The position numbers and the translations under genes are program-made. Below are positions 1-6,995 of a stretch of DNA of 59,883 bases, one piece after another. Under the pieces are notes generated by a model that did no database searches, was not told the origin of the DNA, and was given only the letters and a program-made list of their open reading frames with translations. This DNA is from Dactylosporangium siamense (lineage in GTDB: Bacteria > Actinomycetota > Actinomycetes > Mycobacteriales > Micromonosporaceae), in assembly GCF_016862795.1 (NCBI RefSeq), contig NZ_BONQ01000042.1, positions 1-59,883 of the forward strand, read 5' to 3'. Each line of letters opens with the position of its first letter. Position 1 is the stretch's first letter.

Positions 1-77
1 GGGTCGGTGTCCCGGCTGAACCGGATGGTGTCCGCGGCCCCGTCGAGGAGATGCCGTCGGGCGAGTTTCCGGTTCAC
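1..77 (-). CDS. 5' end of an unidentified protein (cut by window edge)
   Basis: A minus-strand frame opens with GTG at 77 and reads MNRKLARRHLLDGAADTIRF and onwards to the window edge without a stop. The GTG overlaps the TGA of the upstream sigma-factor gene in a GTGA arrangement, the usual sign of translational coupling within an operon. Only about 25 residues are visible, so no family can be named. It could be a fifth member of the sigma-factor operon. It could also be a chance frame. Confidence 0.4.
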   Translation of the reverse strand, partial: MNRKLARRHLLDGAADTIRFSRDTD

Positions 78-1348
78 TCCGCTGGCGGCTCCCTGCTGGA
101 CTGGCCGCCGGCGTCGCGGGAGGCGAGCGCCTGCGCCATGCGGCTGAGCAGGAGTTGCCGTTCCTGTTTGGTCGGTGCGAGTTCGGCCGCGCGTTCCAGC
201 TCGGTCGCGGCCTCGGCGTGGCGGCCGAGGCGGGTGAGGATGTCCCCGCGCACCGCGCCCAGCAGGTGGTAGCCGGCCATCCTGCGGTCGGCGAGCAGTG
301 GTCGGGTCGTGGCGAGCGCGGCTTCGGGTCCGTCGACGTGGAGCACGGCGACCGCGCGGTTGAGCTCCACGACGGGTGACCGGGTGACCTGGGTGAGGGC
401 GTCGTAGAGCGCGAGGATGGCGACCCAGTCGGTGACCGCGAACGTCACCGCGCGGACGTGGCAGGCGGAGATGGCGGCTTGCAGCGAAAACACGCCGAGG
501 GGCCGGGCCAGGTCGAAAGCGCGGTCGAGCATGCTGAGGCCGTGCTCGATCAGCGTGCGGTCCCAGAGTCGGCGGTCCTGGTCCTCGAGCCGGACCGGGA
601 TGCCGGCAGCGTCGACACGGGTCCGGAAGCGGGAGGCCTGCAGCTCCATCAGGGCGACCAGTCCGAACACTTCGGGCTCGGTCGGGGAGAGTCCTGCGAG
701 GACCCGTCCCATCCGCATCGCCTCGACGGCGAGGTCGGCGCGGACGAGGTTCGTGCCTGACGAGGCCGAATAGCCCTCGTTGAAGATCGCGTAGAGCACA
801 TCCAGCACCGCGCGCAGGCGTTCGGGGAGTTCCTCGGCTGACGGGGCCTCGATCGGCACCCGTGCCTCGGCCAGGGTCCGCTTGGCGCGTGAGATCCGCT
901 GCCCGATCGTCGCAGGGGGCACGAGGAAAGCACGGGCGACCTCGTCGGTCGTCAGTCCGCCGAAGAGCCTCAGTGTGAGCGCGACCCGGGATTCGGGTGA
1001 GAGCACGGGATGGCACGTGGTGAACACCATGGTGAGCAGGTCGTCCGGGATCGGATCGAGTGCGTCGGCCGGTTCGCCCTCGTGCCCGGCAACGAGGAGC
1101 GGCGCCTTCTTACGGGCCGTCTCCTCGCGCCGGGCGCGGTCGATCGCCTTGTGCCAGGCGGTCTTCATCAGCCAGGCACCCGGCTTCGGCGGGATGCCGT
1201 CAGCCGGCCACTGCTCCAGTGCCGACACGAACGCCTCGGACGCGAGATCCTCGGCGATGTCGAGGCTCCCGATCCGGCGGGCGAGTGTCGCGATCAACTG
1301 GGGCGCCTCGATCCGCCACAGCGCCTCGACCGACGTGCGCAGGTCCAT
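74..1348 (-). CDS. ECF RNA polymerase sigma factor, ECF42 type with C-terminal TPR-like extension
   Basis: This 424-residue protein has sigma region 2 at about 10-80 (DIAEDLASEAFVSALEQW), region 4 at about 110-165 with the helix-turn-helix around GLTTDEVARAFLVPPATIGQ, and a long alpha-helical tail of about 230 residues. That length and tail are typical of ECF42 (DUF6596) factors, which have no classical anti-sigma factor and sit next to YCII/DGPF proteins. It is the fourth gene of a minus-strand operon (reductase, DUF1801, YCII, sigma), 13 bases after the YCII gene. The ATG at 1348 is the start that keeps the first helix of region 2. It probably directs polymerase to a small regulon including its own operon. 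The family assignment is firm; the signal sensed is unknown. Confidence 0.92.
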   Translation of the reverse strand: MDLRTSVEALWRIEAPQLIATLARRIGSLDIAEDLASEAFVSALEQWPADGIPPKPGAWLMKTAWHKAIDRARREETARKKAPLLVAGHEGEPADALDPIPDDLLTMVFTTCHPVLSPESRVALTLRLFGGLTTDEVARAFLVPPATIGQRISRAKRTLAEARVPIEAPSAEELPERLRAVLDVLYAIFNEGYSASSGTNLVRADLAVEAMRMGRVLAGLSPTEPEVFGLVALMELQASRFRTRVDAAGIPVRLEDQDRRLWDRTLIEHGLSMLDRAFDLARPLGVFSLQAAISACHVRAVTFAVTDWVAILALYDALTQVTRSPVVELNRAVAVLHVDGPEAALATTRPLLADRRMAGYHLLGAVRGDILTRLGRHAEAATELERAAELAPTKQERQLLLSRMAQALASRDAGGQSSREPPAE

Positions 1349-1361
1349 GGCCGGCTCCGGT

Positions 1362-1787
1362 TCAGTCCGAGGTCCGGTCGAGCAACCGCTCGCTCTTGGC
1401 GAGCGTGTCAGCGTCGACAGTCCGGGCGAAGTCGGCCAGGTCGAACAACGGCCGGATCTCCAGGATCTGCGAGTCGCCGTAGGACGGGTCGAACGGACAC
1501 CGCTTCGCCCACTCGATCGCCTCGGCCAGCGAGCTGACCTCCCAGATCCAGTAGCCCGCGATCACCTCTTTGGACTCGGTGAACGGGCCGTCGACCACCG
1601 TCGTGCCCGCTGTCGAGAACGCGACCTTCGCCCCGGCGGCGCTGGGCTGGAGCCCCTCGCCGCCGAGCATGATGCCGGCGTTGACGAGTTGCTCGTTGAA
1701 GACCCGCATCTTCTCGAACATCTCGGTCGTCGGCTCACTGTTGCCCTCGTCGGCGGCATCGCCCTTGGTCATCACCATCACACGCAT
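1362..1787 (-). CDS. YCII/DGPF-domain protein
   Basis: The 141-residue product starts MRVMVMTKGDAADEG and carries the YCII fold: a ferredoxin-like domain with a central VNAGIMLGGEGLQPS stretch and a DGPFTESKEVIAGYWIWEV block. That block is the DGPF motif of ECF42-linked proteins. ATG at 1787 is chosen because the reverse strand has an AAAGGA-type ribosome site just upstream; a longer frame upstream runs into the DUF1801 gene. The biochemical role of DGPF proteins is not settled. The adjacent ECF42 gene suggests a function in that signalling route. Confidence 0.9.
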   Translation of the reverse strand: MRVMVMTKGDAADEGNSEPTTEMFEKMRVFNEQLVNAGIMLGGEGLQPSAAGAKVAFSTAGTTVVDGPFTESKEVIAGYWIWEVSSLAEAIEWAKRCPFDPSYGDSQILEIRPLFDLADFARTVDADTLAKSERLLDRTSD

Positions 1788-1815
1788 GAGAATGATCCTT
1801 TCGGTTGATCTGGTC

Positions 1816-2160
1816 TCAGTCCAGGCCGGTGGTACGGCGCAGCAGGCCGGCGATGAAGTCGGTGTCGACCGTGTCGCCCTCGGCGAGGTCGACGACCTTG
1901 CGGTCGCCGTTGCCCAGCGACCGCAGCACGCCCGGCACCGGGTCGACCTCACCAGCACCGAACACCATGAACGAGACCTTGGCGGCGGCCACGTGCAGCA
2001 CTGCGGTGTTCTGGCCGGCGAGGTTGAAGTGCGGCTTGCCGTACTGGATGACCTCCTCGACGCCGGGGACGGTGTCGAGAACGGTCCGGCGCAGCGTCGC
2101 GCACAGGTCCTGCTGCCACGGCTTGGTCTTGGCGAGGTAATCGGTGATGTCGTCGCTCAT
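1816..2160 (-). CDS. DUF1801 (YdhG-like) protein
   Basis: This 114-residue protein begins MSDDITDYLAKTKPWQQ and has the DUF1801 signature of an iron chaperone-like/YdhG fold (GVEEVIQYGKPHFNL, then VSFMVFGAG). An AGGAG ribosome site lies 6-7 bases before the ATG at 2160. It sits 14 bases after the reductase gene and 28 bases before the YCII gene on the same strand, so it is an operon member. DUF1801 proteins are recurrent partners of DGPF proteins and ECF42 factors. Their molecular function is unproven. Confidence 0.88.
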   Translation of the reverse strand: MSDDITDYLAKTKPWQQDLCATLRRTVLDTVPGVEEVIQYGKPHFNLAGQNTAVLHVAAAKVSFMVFGAGEVDPVPGVLRSLGNGDRKVVDLAEGDTVDTDFIAGLLRRTTGLD

Positions 2161-2174
2161 CTTGGTGCTCCTGT

Positions 2175-2723
2175 TCAGGCGGCGGTGACGCGGTAGGTCG
2201 ACACGACCACCCCGGACTCGAAGGTGGTGGTGTCGAAGTGCTGGAGGCCGGTTCGGCTCTCGGCGCGGAACAGTGGCTCGCCGCCGCCCTTGAGGACCGG
2301 GTAGGTCCAGATCTTGTACTCGTCGAGGAGGCCGGCCGTCGCGAGTGCATCGGTCAACCGGCCGTTGCCCCAGATCAGGATGTCGCTGCCATCGTCTTCC
2401 TTGAGTGCCTTGACGGCGGTCAGCAGCTCGGCGCCGGCGATGACGGTCGTCGGGTTCCAGGCGCTGGTGTCGACCGGCTGGGAAGCGACGACGTACTTGT
2501 GCATGGCGTTGACGTGGTCGGCGTACGGGTTGCCACCCATGTTGGGCCACGCCTGCGCCATGCCCTCGTAGGTGATGCGGCCCAGGATCAGCGCGTCGGC
2601 GCCGAGCGTCAGGTCCAGGGCGTACCGCATGGCCGCCGGGTCGTTGTATGCCAGCGACCACTCGTGGGGGTTGTCGATGAAGCCGTCGACAGTGGTGTAG
2701 GTCGAAGCGATGATGCGTCGCAT
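2175..2723 (-). CDS. dihydrofolate reductase family (RibD C-terminal-like) protein
   Basis: The 182-residue product begins MRRIIASTYTTVDGFIDN and has the RibD_C/DHFR-like pattern: an N-terminal strand with TVDGF, LILGRITYEGMAQAWP near residue 65, and DILIWGNGRLTDAL near 125. Members bind NAD(P)H, but most such stand-alone proteins have no known substrate. ATG at 2723 follows a strong GGGGAGA site; upstream in-frame residues are basic and look non-coding. It is the first gene of the sigma-factor operon, so the operon promoter should lie in 2724-2815. Confidence 0.88.
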   Translation of the reverse strand: MRRIIASTYTTVDGFIDNPHEWSLAYNDPAAMRYALDLTLGADALILGRITYEGMAQAWPNMGGNPYADHVNAMHKYVVASQPVDTSAWNPTTVIAGAELLTAVKALKEDDGSDILIWGNGRLTDALATAGLLDEYKIWTYPVLKGGGEPLFRAESRTGLQHFDTTTFESGVVVSTYRVTAA

Positions 2724-2819
2724 CGGGTCTCCCCTGGTGGTGGGCCGGCGTTTCCGGCCCGCACCCGTCCTTCGCGCGACAGCGCGCCGTTTCGACATCA
2801 GAGCCCAAAGAATCTTTTT

Positions 2820-2877
2820 CCCATGATCCAGTGCACCTTGTGCACCTATGACGGCTCGAGGTGCACCGGATCATGGG
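2820..2877. repeat. dispersed long hairpin, copy A
   Basis: Arms 2820-2838 and 2859-2877 pair over 19 bases with one mismatch (outer arm CCCATGATCC against GGATCATGGG). The arm-proximal part of the loop reads TTGTGCACCT. It lies just past the 3' end of the minus-strand TMEM165 gene and before the reductase operon. Related hairpins occur at 21656-21715 and 42576-42627. There is no T-run on the transcript side, which is usual for actinobacterial hairpin terminators. It is probably a terminator that belongs to a repeated family. Confidence 0.75.
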
Positions 2878-2891
2878 ACGGGCGGGCCCGG

Positions 2892-3482
2892 TTACAGGAG
2901 CTCGCGGAGGGCTTCGACCAGGAGCCAGACACCGAAGACGACGAACAGGATCGCCGCGCCGTACTTGATGGTGCGTTCCGGGAGGCGCTTGCCCAGCATC
3001 CGGCCCGCCACGATGGCCAGGGCGTCGGCGGCGACCATGCCGATCGTCGAGCCGAGCCAGGTGCCGAACCAGCCGTGCTGGGTGGCGAGGGTGATCGTGG
3101 CGAGCATCGTCTTGTCGCCGAGTTCGGCCAGGAAGAACGCCACGCCGACGGCGACGATCGCGGAGCGGGTGGTGGGCTGGGAGGCCTTGTCGCGTTCGGC
3201 GTCGGTGAGGGAGTCGCCGCGCAGGGTCCAGGCGCCGAAGGCGAAGAAGGCGACGGCCGCGACGAGGGAGATCCAGCCGGTGGGGAGGGCGGTGCCGAGA
3301 CCGTACCCGACGGCGACGGACACGAGGTGCACGACGGCGGTCGCGACGGTGATGCCGATGAGGACCGGCACGGTCTTGTACCTGGTCGCGAACGTCAACG
3401 CCATCAGCTGGGACTTGTCGCCGAGTTCGGCGACGAAGATGACGCCGAAGCTGATGGCGAGGGCAGCGAGGAAACCGCTCAT
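2892..3482 (-). CDS. TMEM165/GDT1 (UPF0016) family manganese/cation transporter
   Basis: This 196-residue membrane protein has six hydrophobic segments in two similar halves. Each half carries the family signature E-x-G-D-K-S/T: VAELGDKSQL near residue 20 and LAELGDKTML near 130. Bacterial relatives such as MneA export Mn2+ and are switched on by a yybP-ykoY riboswitch, and that RNA is present upstream here (3550-3675). ATG at 3482 starts MSGFLAALAISFG; an in-frame extension upstream would run through the leader RNA and is rejected. Its neighbour upstream is a Zur-type repressor gene, giving a small metal-homeostasis block. Confidence 0.9.
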   Translation of the reverse strand: MSGFLAALAISFGVIFVAELGDKSQLMALTFATRYKTVPVLIGITVATAVVHLVSVAVGYGLGTALPTGWISLVAAVAFFAFGAWTLRGDSLTDAERDKASQPTTRSAIVAVGVAFFLAELGDKTMLATITLATQHGWFGTWLGSTIGMVAADALAIVAGRMLGKRLPERTIKYGAAILFVVFGVWLLVEALRELL

Positions 3483-3549
3483 GTGCAGTGAAAACCTTCC
3501 CGGTGGACCGGGAGGAGGGCACGGACGACCTCGACCCGGCTTGTTCAGC

Positions 3550-3675
3550 CTGAGTCGAAGGTCTCGTCCGCCCCGGAGCTCCGGCCTGGCCGGAAGCAAC
3601 AAGGCCGCGTGGCCGGGAGCGCGAGCGCCCCAGTATGTCGACCACGCAGTTGGAGGACTACTCCCCTTCGCGCGA
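3550..3675 (-). promoter_or_regulatory. yybP-ykoY manganese riboswitch
   Basis: Read on the minus strand, the leader has CGAAGG followed by GGAGTAG at its 5' side (around 3670-3658) and ends with AGACCTTCG (around 3564-3556). CGAAGG and CCTTCG form the closing helix. The conserved GGGGAGTAG and AGACC words, plus a GACATAC internal segment, match the yybP-ykoY class. The aptamer ends about 75 bases before the start of the TMEM165-family gene. I infer Mn2+-dependent expression of the exporter. Whether control is transcriptional or translational is not clear from the sequence. Confidence 0.78.
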
Positions 3676-3703
3676 TCTCAGCCTACCTGATCACCCGCGC
3701 CGT

Positions 3704-4108
3704 TCACCTGGCGCAACGCCCGCACGTGCCGAAGATCTCAAGGGTGTGGCTGACGTCGGTGAAGCCGTGCTCCTCGCCGACGCGGTCCGCCCACCGTTCG
3801 ACGGCCGGGCCGAGGACCTCGACGGTGCGGCCGCAGCCACGGCAGACCAGGTGATGGTGGTGACGGTCGCTGCAGCGCCGGTACCGGGTGTCGCTGCCCG
3901 GCACCTGCATCACGTCGATCTCGTTGGTCTCGGCGAGCAGCTGCAGCGTGCGGTAGACGGTGGTGAGTCCGACGTTGGCGCCGCGCTCTCGGAGCATGAC
4001 GTGCAGCTCCTGCGCGCTGTGGAACCCGTCGACGTTGCTGAGCAGCGCCATCACGGCGTCGCGCTGACGGGTGTTGCGCCTGGCGGGGTGCTGCTCCACG
4101 TCGTTCAC
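3704..4108 (-). CDS. zur: Fur-family repressor, Zur type
   Basis: The 134-residue product has the winged helix (SAQELHVMLRERG, then GLTTVYRTLQLLAE) followed by HHHHLVCRGCGRTVEV and a final GTCGRC, giving two CxxC pairs for structural zinc. The pattern (RRCSDRHHHHLVCRGCG, FGTCGRC) resembles actinobacterial Zur more than Fur or PerR. GTG at 4108 lies 7 bases after TAAGCT, so the mRNA is probably leaderless. It would repress zinc-uptake genes when zinc-loaded. No obvious Zur box or zinc transporter is in the window. Metal specificity is inferred. Confidence 0.8.
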   Translation of the reverse strand: MNDVEQHPARRNTRQRDAVMALLSNVDGFHSAQELHVMLRERGANVGLTTVYRTLQLLAETNEIDVMQVPGSDTRYRRCSDRHHHHLVCRGCGRTVEVLGPAVERWADRVGEEHGFTDVSHTLEIFGTCGRCAR

Positions 4109-4209
4109 CCGAAAAAGCTTAGCGTGACCTCACCAAACCGGCGTCGCACGCCCTCGCCAAACCTCCGCCGCCCCACCTGGCGCGCGCGGGCATGGCGTAC
4201 GGTGCGGGC

Positions 4210-4653
4210 GTGGACATCAGCCTTGAGGTCGACGACGAGGAATCCCTGCGGATGCTGTACCGCTGGCTCCGCGACGACGAGATCCGCCGAACGGTGCCGG
4301 TGACGCTGATCCCGACGCCGCCGCGCCCCGGCGAGATGGGTGCCGCGTTCGAGATCATCAGCGCCGTGGTGAGCAACGGCATCGCGCTCGGCGGCCTGCT
4401 CGTCGCGGTGGCCTCGTGGCGCGGCTCGCGCCCCCGGCCGCCACGGGTCCGCATCCGGCACCGCGACACGGTCGTCGAGCTGGACGGCTCCCCCGACGAG
4501 ATCCGCCGCGTCGTCGACGCCCTCGACCCACCGCCGGCAAACCCGCCGGCCACCAACCCGCCGCCCGCCAACCCGCCGGCCACGAACCCGCCGGCCGGCA
4601 ACCCGGAACCGACCCGGAACGCGGACCCGGACCCGGCACCGGACCCGGAGTAG
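4210..4653 (+). CDS. EACC1-family protein (effector-associated constant component) with proline-rich tail
   Basis: The 147-residue product has an acidic start (DISLEVDDEESLRMLYRWL), then PTPPRPGEMGAAFEII, a hydrophobic helix (VSNGIALGGLLVAVASW) and a strand-rich end (RVRIRHRDTVVELDG). This is the EACC1 layout known from NTP-dependent conflict systems. Residues from about 108 are a low-complexity tail built of NPPATNPP units. GTG at 4210 is preferred to ATG 4192 because TACGGT lies 6 bases before it, a leaderless promoter. Such proteins normally neighbour a caspase-like or other effector; here the only partner is a WYL regulator 3 bases downstream. Family call is from pattern memory. Confidence 0.75.
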   Translation: MDISLEVDDEESLRMLYRWLRDDEIRRTVPVTLIPTPPRPGEMGAAFEIISAVVSNGIALGGLLVAVASWRGSRPRPPRVRIRHRDTVVELDGSPDEIRRVVDALDPPPANPPATNPPPANPPATNPPAGNPEPTRNADPDPAPDPE

Positions 4654-4656
4654 CCA

Positions 4657-5631
4657 GTGCGCGCCTCCCGGCTCATCTCGCTGGTGCTGCTGCTGCAGGC
4701 CGGTGGCACCGTCACCGCCGGCGAGCTGGCCGAGGCCCTCGAGGTGTCCGAGCGGACCATCTACCGCGACATCATGGCCCTGTCCGCCGCCGGCGTGCCC
4801 GTGTACGCCGAGCAGGGCCGGGCCGGCGGCTACCGGCTGCTGGACGGCTACCGCACGAAGCTCAACGGGCTCAGCCGCGCCGAGGCCGAGGCGTTGTTCC
4901 TGTCGGGTCTGCCCGGCCCGGCCCGCGACATGGGCCTCGGCGACGTGCTCGCCGCCGCCGAGCTGAAGGTCGCCGCGGCGCTGCCGGCACCGAACCGGGA
5001 CGCCGCCGGCCGGGCCCGGCAGCGCTTCCACCTCGACGTGCCCGGCTGGTTCGAGGACCCGGCGCAGCCACCGCCGTGGCTGGCCGACCTGGCCCGTGCC
5101 GTCTGGGACGACCGGATGGTGCGCCTGAACTACCGGAAGCGGGACGTCGTCACGCGGACCGTCGAACCGTACGGCCTGGTCCTGAAGAACGGCGCCTGGT
5201 ATCTCGTCGGGCGGATCGGCGCGAGCGGCGACCTGCGCGTGTACCGGGTCGACCGGATCGTGGACCTGACCACGGAGGAGGCCACGTTCACCCGGGACCC
5301 GGCGTTCGACCTGCCCGGGTTCTGGGCGGCCCGCGCCGACGACTTCGTCCGGCAGGTCCTCGCCGAGCGGGTCACGATCCGGGTGACGCCGCACGGCCTG
5401 TGGCTGCTGCGGTACGCGGTCGAGGCCCTCGCCGTGCGCGAGGCGGTGCACCACCCGGCCGACGAGCAGGGCCGGGTGGTGCTGCAACTGCCGGTCGAGT
5501 CGGTCGAGGTCGCCTACACCCAGTTGCTGAGGCTCGGCCCGGAGGTCGAGGTCCTCGCCCCGCCGTCGTTGCGCGACCTCATGCGGACGGCAGCGGCGCG
5601 GATGACCACGCTCTACCAGGAGCCCCGATGA
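4657..5631 (+). CDS. WYL-domain (YafY-type) transcriptional regulator
   Basis: This 324-residue regulator has an N-terminal HTH_11 domain (SRLISLVLLLQAGG, then VSERTIYRDIMALSAAGVPV) and a WYL domain from about 140 to 230 (VEPYGLVLKNGAWYLVGR, with the variant motif AWYLVG). A C-terminal WCX extension follows at about 235-320. WYL domains bind nucleic-acid or nucleotide-like ligands and often control defence or DNA-damage genes. GTG at 4657 starts 3 bases after the EACC1 stop, so the two are co-transcribed. The convergent SDR gene ends 7 bases beyond its stop. Confidence 0.9.
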   Translation: MRASRLISLVLLLQAGGTVTAGELAEALEVSERTIYRDIMALSAAGVPVYAEQGRAGGYRLLDGYRTKLNGLSRAEAEALFLSGLPGPARDMGLGDVLAAAELKVAAALPAPNRDAAGRARQRFHLDVPGWFEDPAQPPPWLADLARAVWDDRMVRLNYRKRDVVTRTVEPYGLVLKNGAWYLVGRIGASGDLRVYRVDRIVDLTTEEATFTRDPAFDLPGFWAARADDFVRQVLAERVTIRVTPHGLWLLRYAVEALAVREAVHHPADEQGRVVLQLPVESVEVAYTQLLRLGPEVEVLAPPSLRDLMRTAAARMTTLYQEPR

Positions 5632-5638
5632 CCGCCCT

Positions 5639-6553
5639 CTACCGGTAGCCGGTCGCGTCGGCGGGCTTGCCGGGCTCGTGGACCTCCTTGAAGTACCGCC
5701 ACCAGTCGGGGCGGCTGCCGTCGACGTCGGTGAACCCGTACACCCCGGACAGCTGCCCGCTGGCCAGCGACTGCCCGTTCCACCGGGCCACGTCGGGGTC
5801 GGCGGCGAGCGCGGCGACCGCGCGTCCCAGGTACGCCGGCGTCTCGGAGATCACGAAGTGCGGCTCCTTGGCCGTCGCGTCGAGCCAGTTGGCCTCGGTC
5901 ACGCCGAAGTGCTCGAGCATCACCTCCGAGCGCAGCCAGCCGGGCGTGATCGCGACCGCGGTCGCGCCGTGCGCCTTGAGCTCGTGCGCCTGCGCGAACG
6001 CCAGCCGCAGCACGGACATCTTCGCCAGGTCGTAGAAGAACGACACCCGGTAGTTGTCGGCGTTGTATTCGAGGGTCCCGTCCGTCACCTCCACGACGAG
6101 CCCACCGGGCCGGCGGATGAGTAGCGGCAGCGCGGCGTGGCTGGTGATGATGTGGGTGTCGACCGCGAGCCGCAGGATGTGCAGCCCGGTCTCGAGGGAG
6201 TCCTCCCACAGCGGCTTGTCCCAGGTGAACAGCCCCTCGGCGCCCCAGATGTCGTTGACCAGCACGTCGAGGCGGCCCTGCTCGGCGTCGATGCGGGCGA
6301 CCAGGTCCCGCACCTGCGCCGGCACCAGGTGGTCGACCTGCACCGCGATCCCGACGCCGCCGGCCGCGGTGACGAGCTCGGCGGTCTCCTCGATCGTCTC
6401 CGGCCGCCCCATCTCCGACGGCTGCTGCCGGGTGGTGCGTCCCGTCGCGTACACGGTGGCGCCGGCCGCCCCCAGCTGCACCGCGATCTGCCGGCCCGCG
6501 CCCCGCGTGGCCCCGGCGACCAGCGCGACCTTGCCCTTCAGTGGTGTGTTCAT
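5639..6553 (-). CDS. SDR-family oxidoreductase
   Basis: The 304-residue protein has the Rossmann motif GATRGAGRQIA near residue 14 and NDIWG near 101. It has a YxxxK pair in YDLAK near 178, and the usual catalytic Ser position appears to be Thr/Asp (VTDGT). It is a classical-type short-chain dehydrogenase/reductase of unknown substrate. ATG at 6553 lies 6 bases after CATGGT, suggesting a leaderless mRNA. It converges on the WYL gene with a 7-base gap. Confidence 0.88.
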   Translation of the reverse strand: MNTPLKGKVALVAGATRGAGRQIAVQLGAAGATVYATGRTTRQQPSEMGRPETIEETAELVTAAGGVGIAVQVDHLVPAQVRDLVARIDAEQGRLDVLVNDIWGAEGLFTWDKPLWEDSLETGLHILRLAVDTHIITSHAALPLLIRRPGGLVVEVTDGTLEYNADNYRVSFFYDLAKMSVLRLAFAQAHELKAHGATAVAITPGWLRSEVMLEHFGVTEANWLDATAKEPHFVISETPAYLGRAVAALAADPDVARWNGQSLASGQLSGVYGFTDVDGSRPDWWRYFKEVHEPGKPADATGYR

Positions 6554-6595
6554 GGCTTGACCATGCCACCAAAACCTGACAACCGGTGTCCGACT

Positions 6596-6955
6596 TTACT
6601 GGCGGATCTTCCCGTCCACCCGGGGCCGGCGGGCGCCTTCGACGGCGACGCAGATGCCGTACACCTTGGCGTGCCCGGTCCAGCCGTTGATCCGCCCCTG
6701 GTTGTTGCTGATCTGCACCCTCCCGGCGGCGGCGTCGACCGCCGACACCAGGTGCAGGTACACCGTGCCGGCGACCTTGGCCAGGACGATGTCGCCGACC
6801 TCGACCTTCGCCGGGTCGACCGGGCTGACCGTCACCAGGTCCCGGCTGCGCACCAGCGGCACCATCGAGGACCCGCTCGGCCGGAACCGCACCGTCGCGC
6901 CTGCCGCGACCCGCGCGGCGACCATGTCCAGAGCACCCATCGTGTCCGCGAGCAT
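6596..6955 (-). CDS. S24/S26-type small peptidase-like protein
   Basis: The 119-residue protein contains RFRPSGSSMVPLVRSRDLV, the nucleophile-serine motif of LexA/signal-peptidase folds, and later GTVYLHLVSAV and NNQGRINGWTG. The position usually held by the general-base Lys appears to be His (YLHLV), as in SEC11-type enzymes. There is no membrane segment, so it is unlikely to be the general signal peptidase. GGGAG lies upstream of ATG 6955; an internal ATG at 6940 is an alternative. The gene is divergent from the CoA-transferase gene. Substrate unknown. Confidence 0.7.
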   Translation of the reverse strand: MLADTMGALDMVAARVAAGATVRFRPSGSSMVPLVRSRDLVTVSPVDPAKVEVGDIVLAKVAGTVYLHLVSAVDAAAGRVQISNNQGRINGWTGHAKVYGICVAVEGARRPRVDGKIRQ

Positions 6956-6995
6956 GCGCTCCCGCGCCGCGGGGTGTCGAGCGAGAATTGCCGGG

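Noticed and set aside
2238-3491. 417-codon plus-strand frame over reductase and TMEM165 genes
   Set aside because: It passes through hairpin copy A and has no domain features; the minus-strand genes are secure.
4105-5487. 460-codon minus-strand frame over EACC1 and WYL genes
   Set aside because: No family features; the plus-strand genes have recognisable domains and promoter placement.
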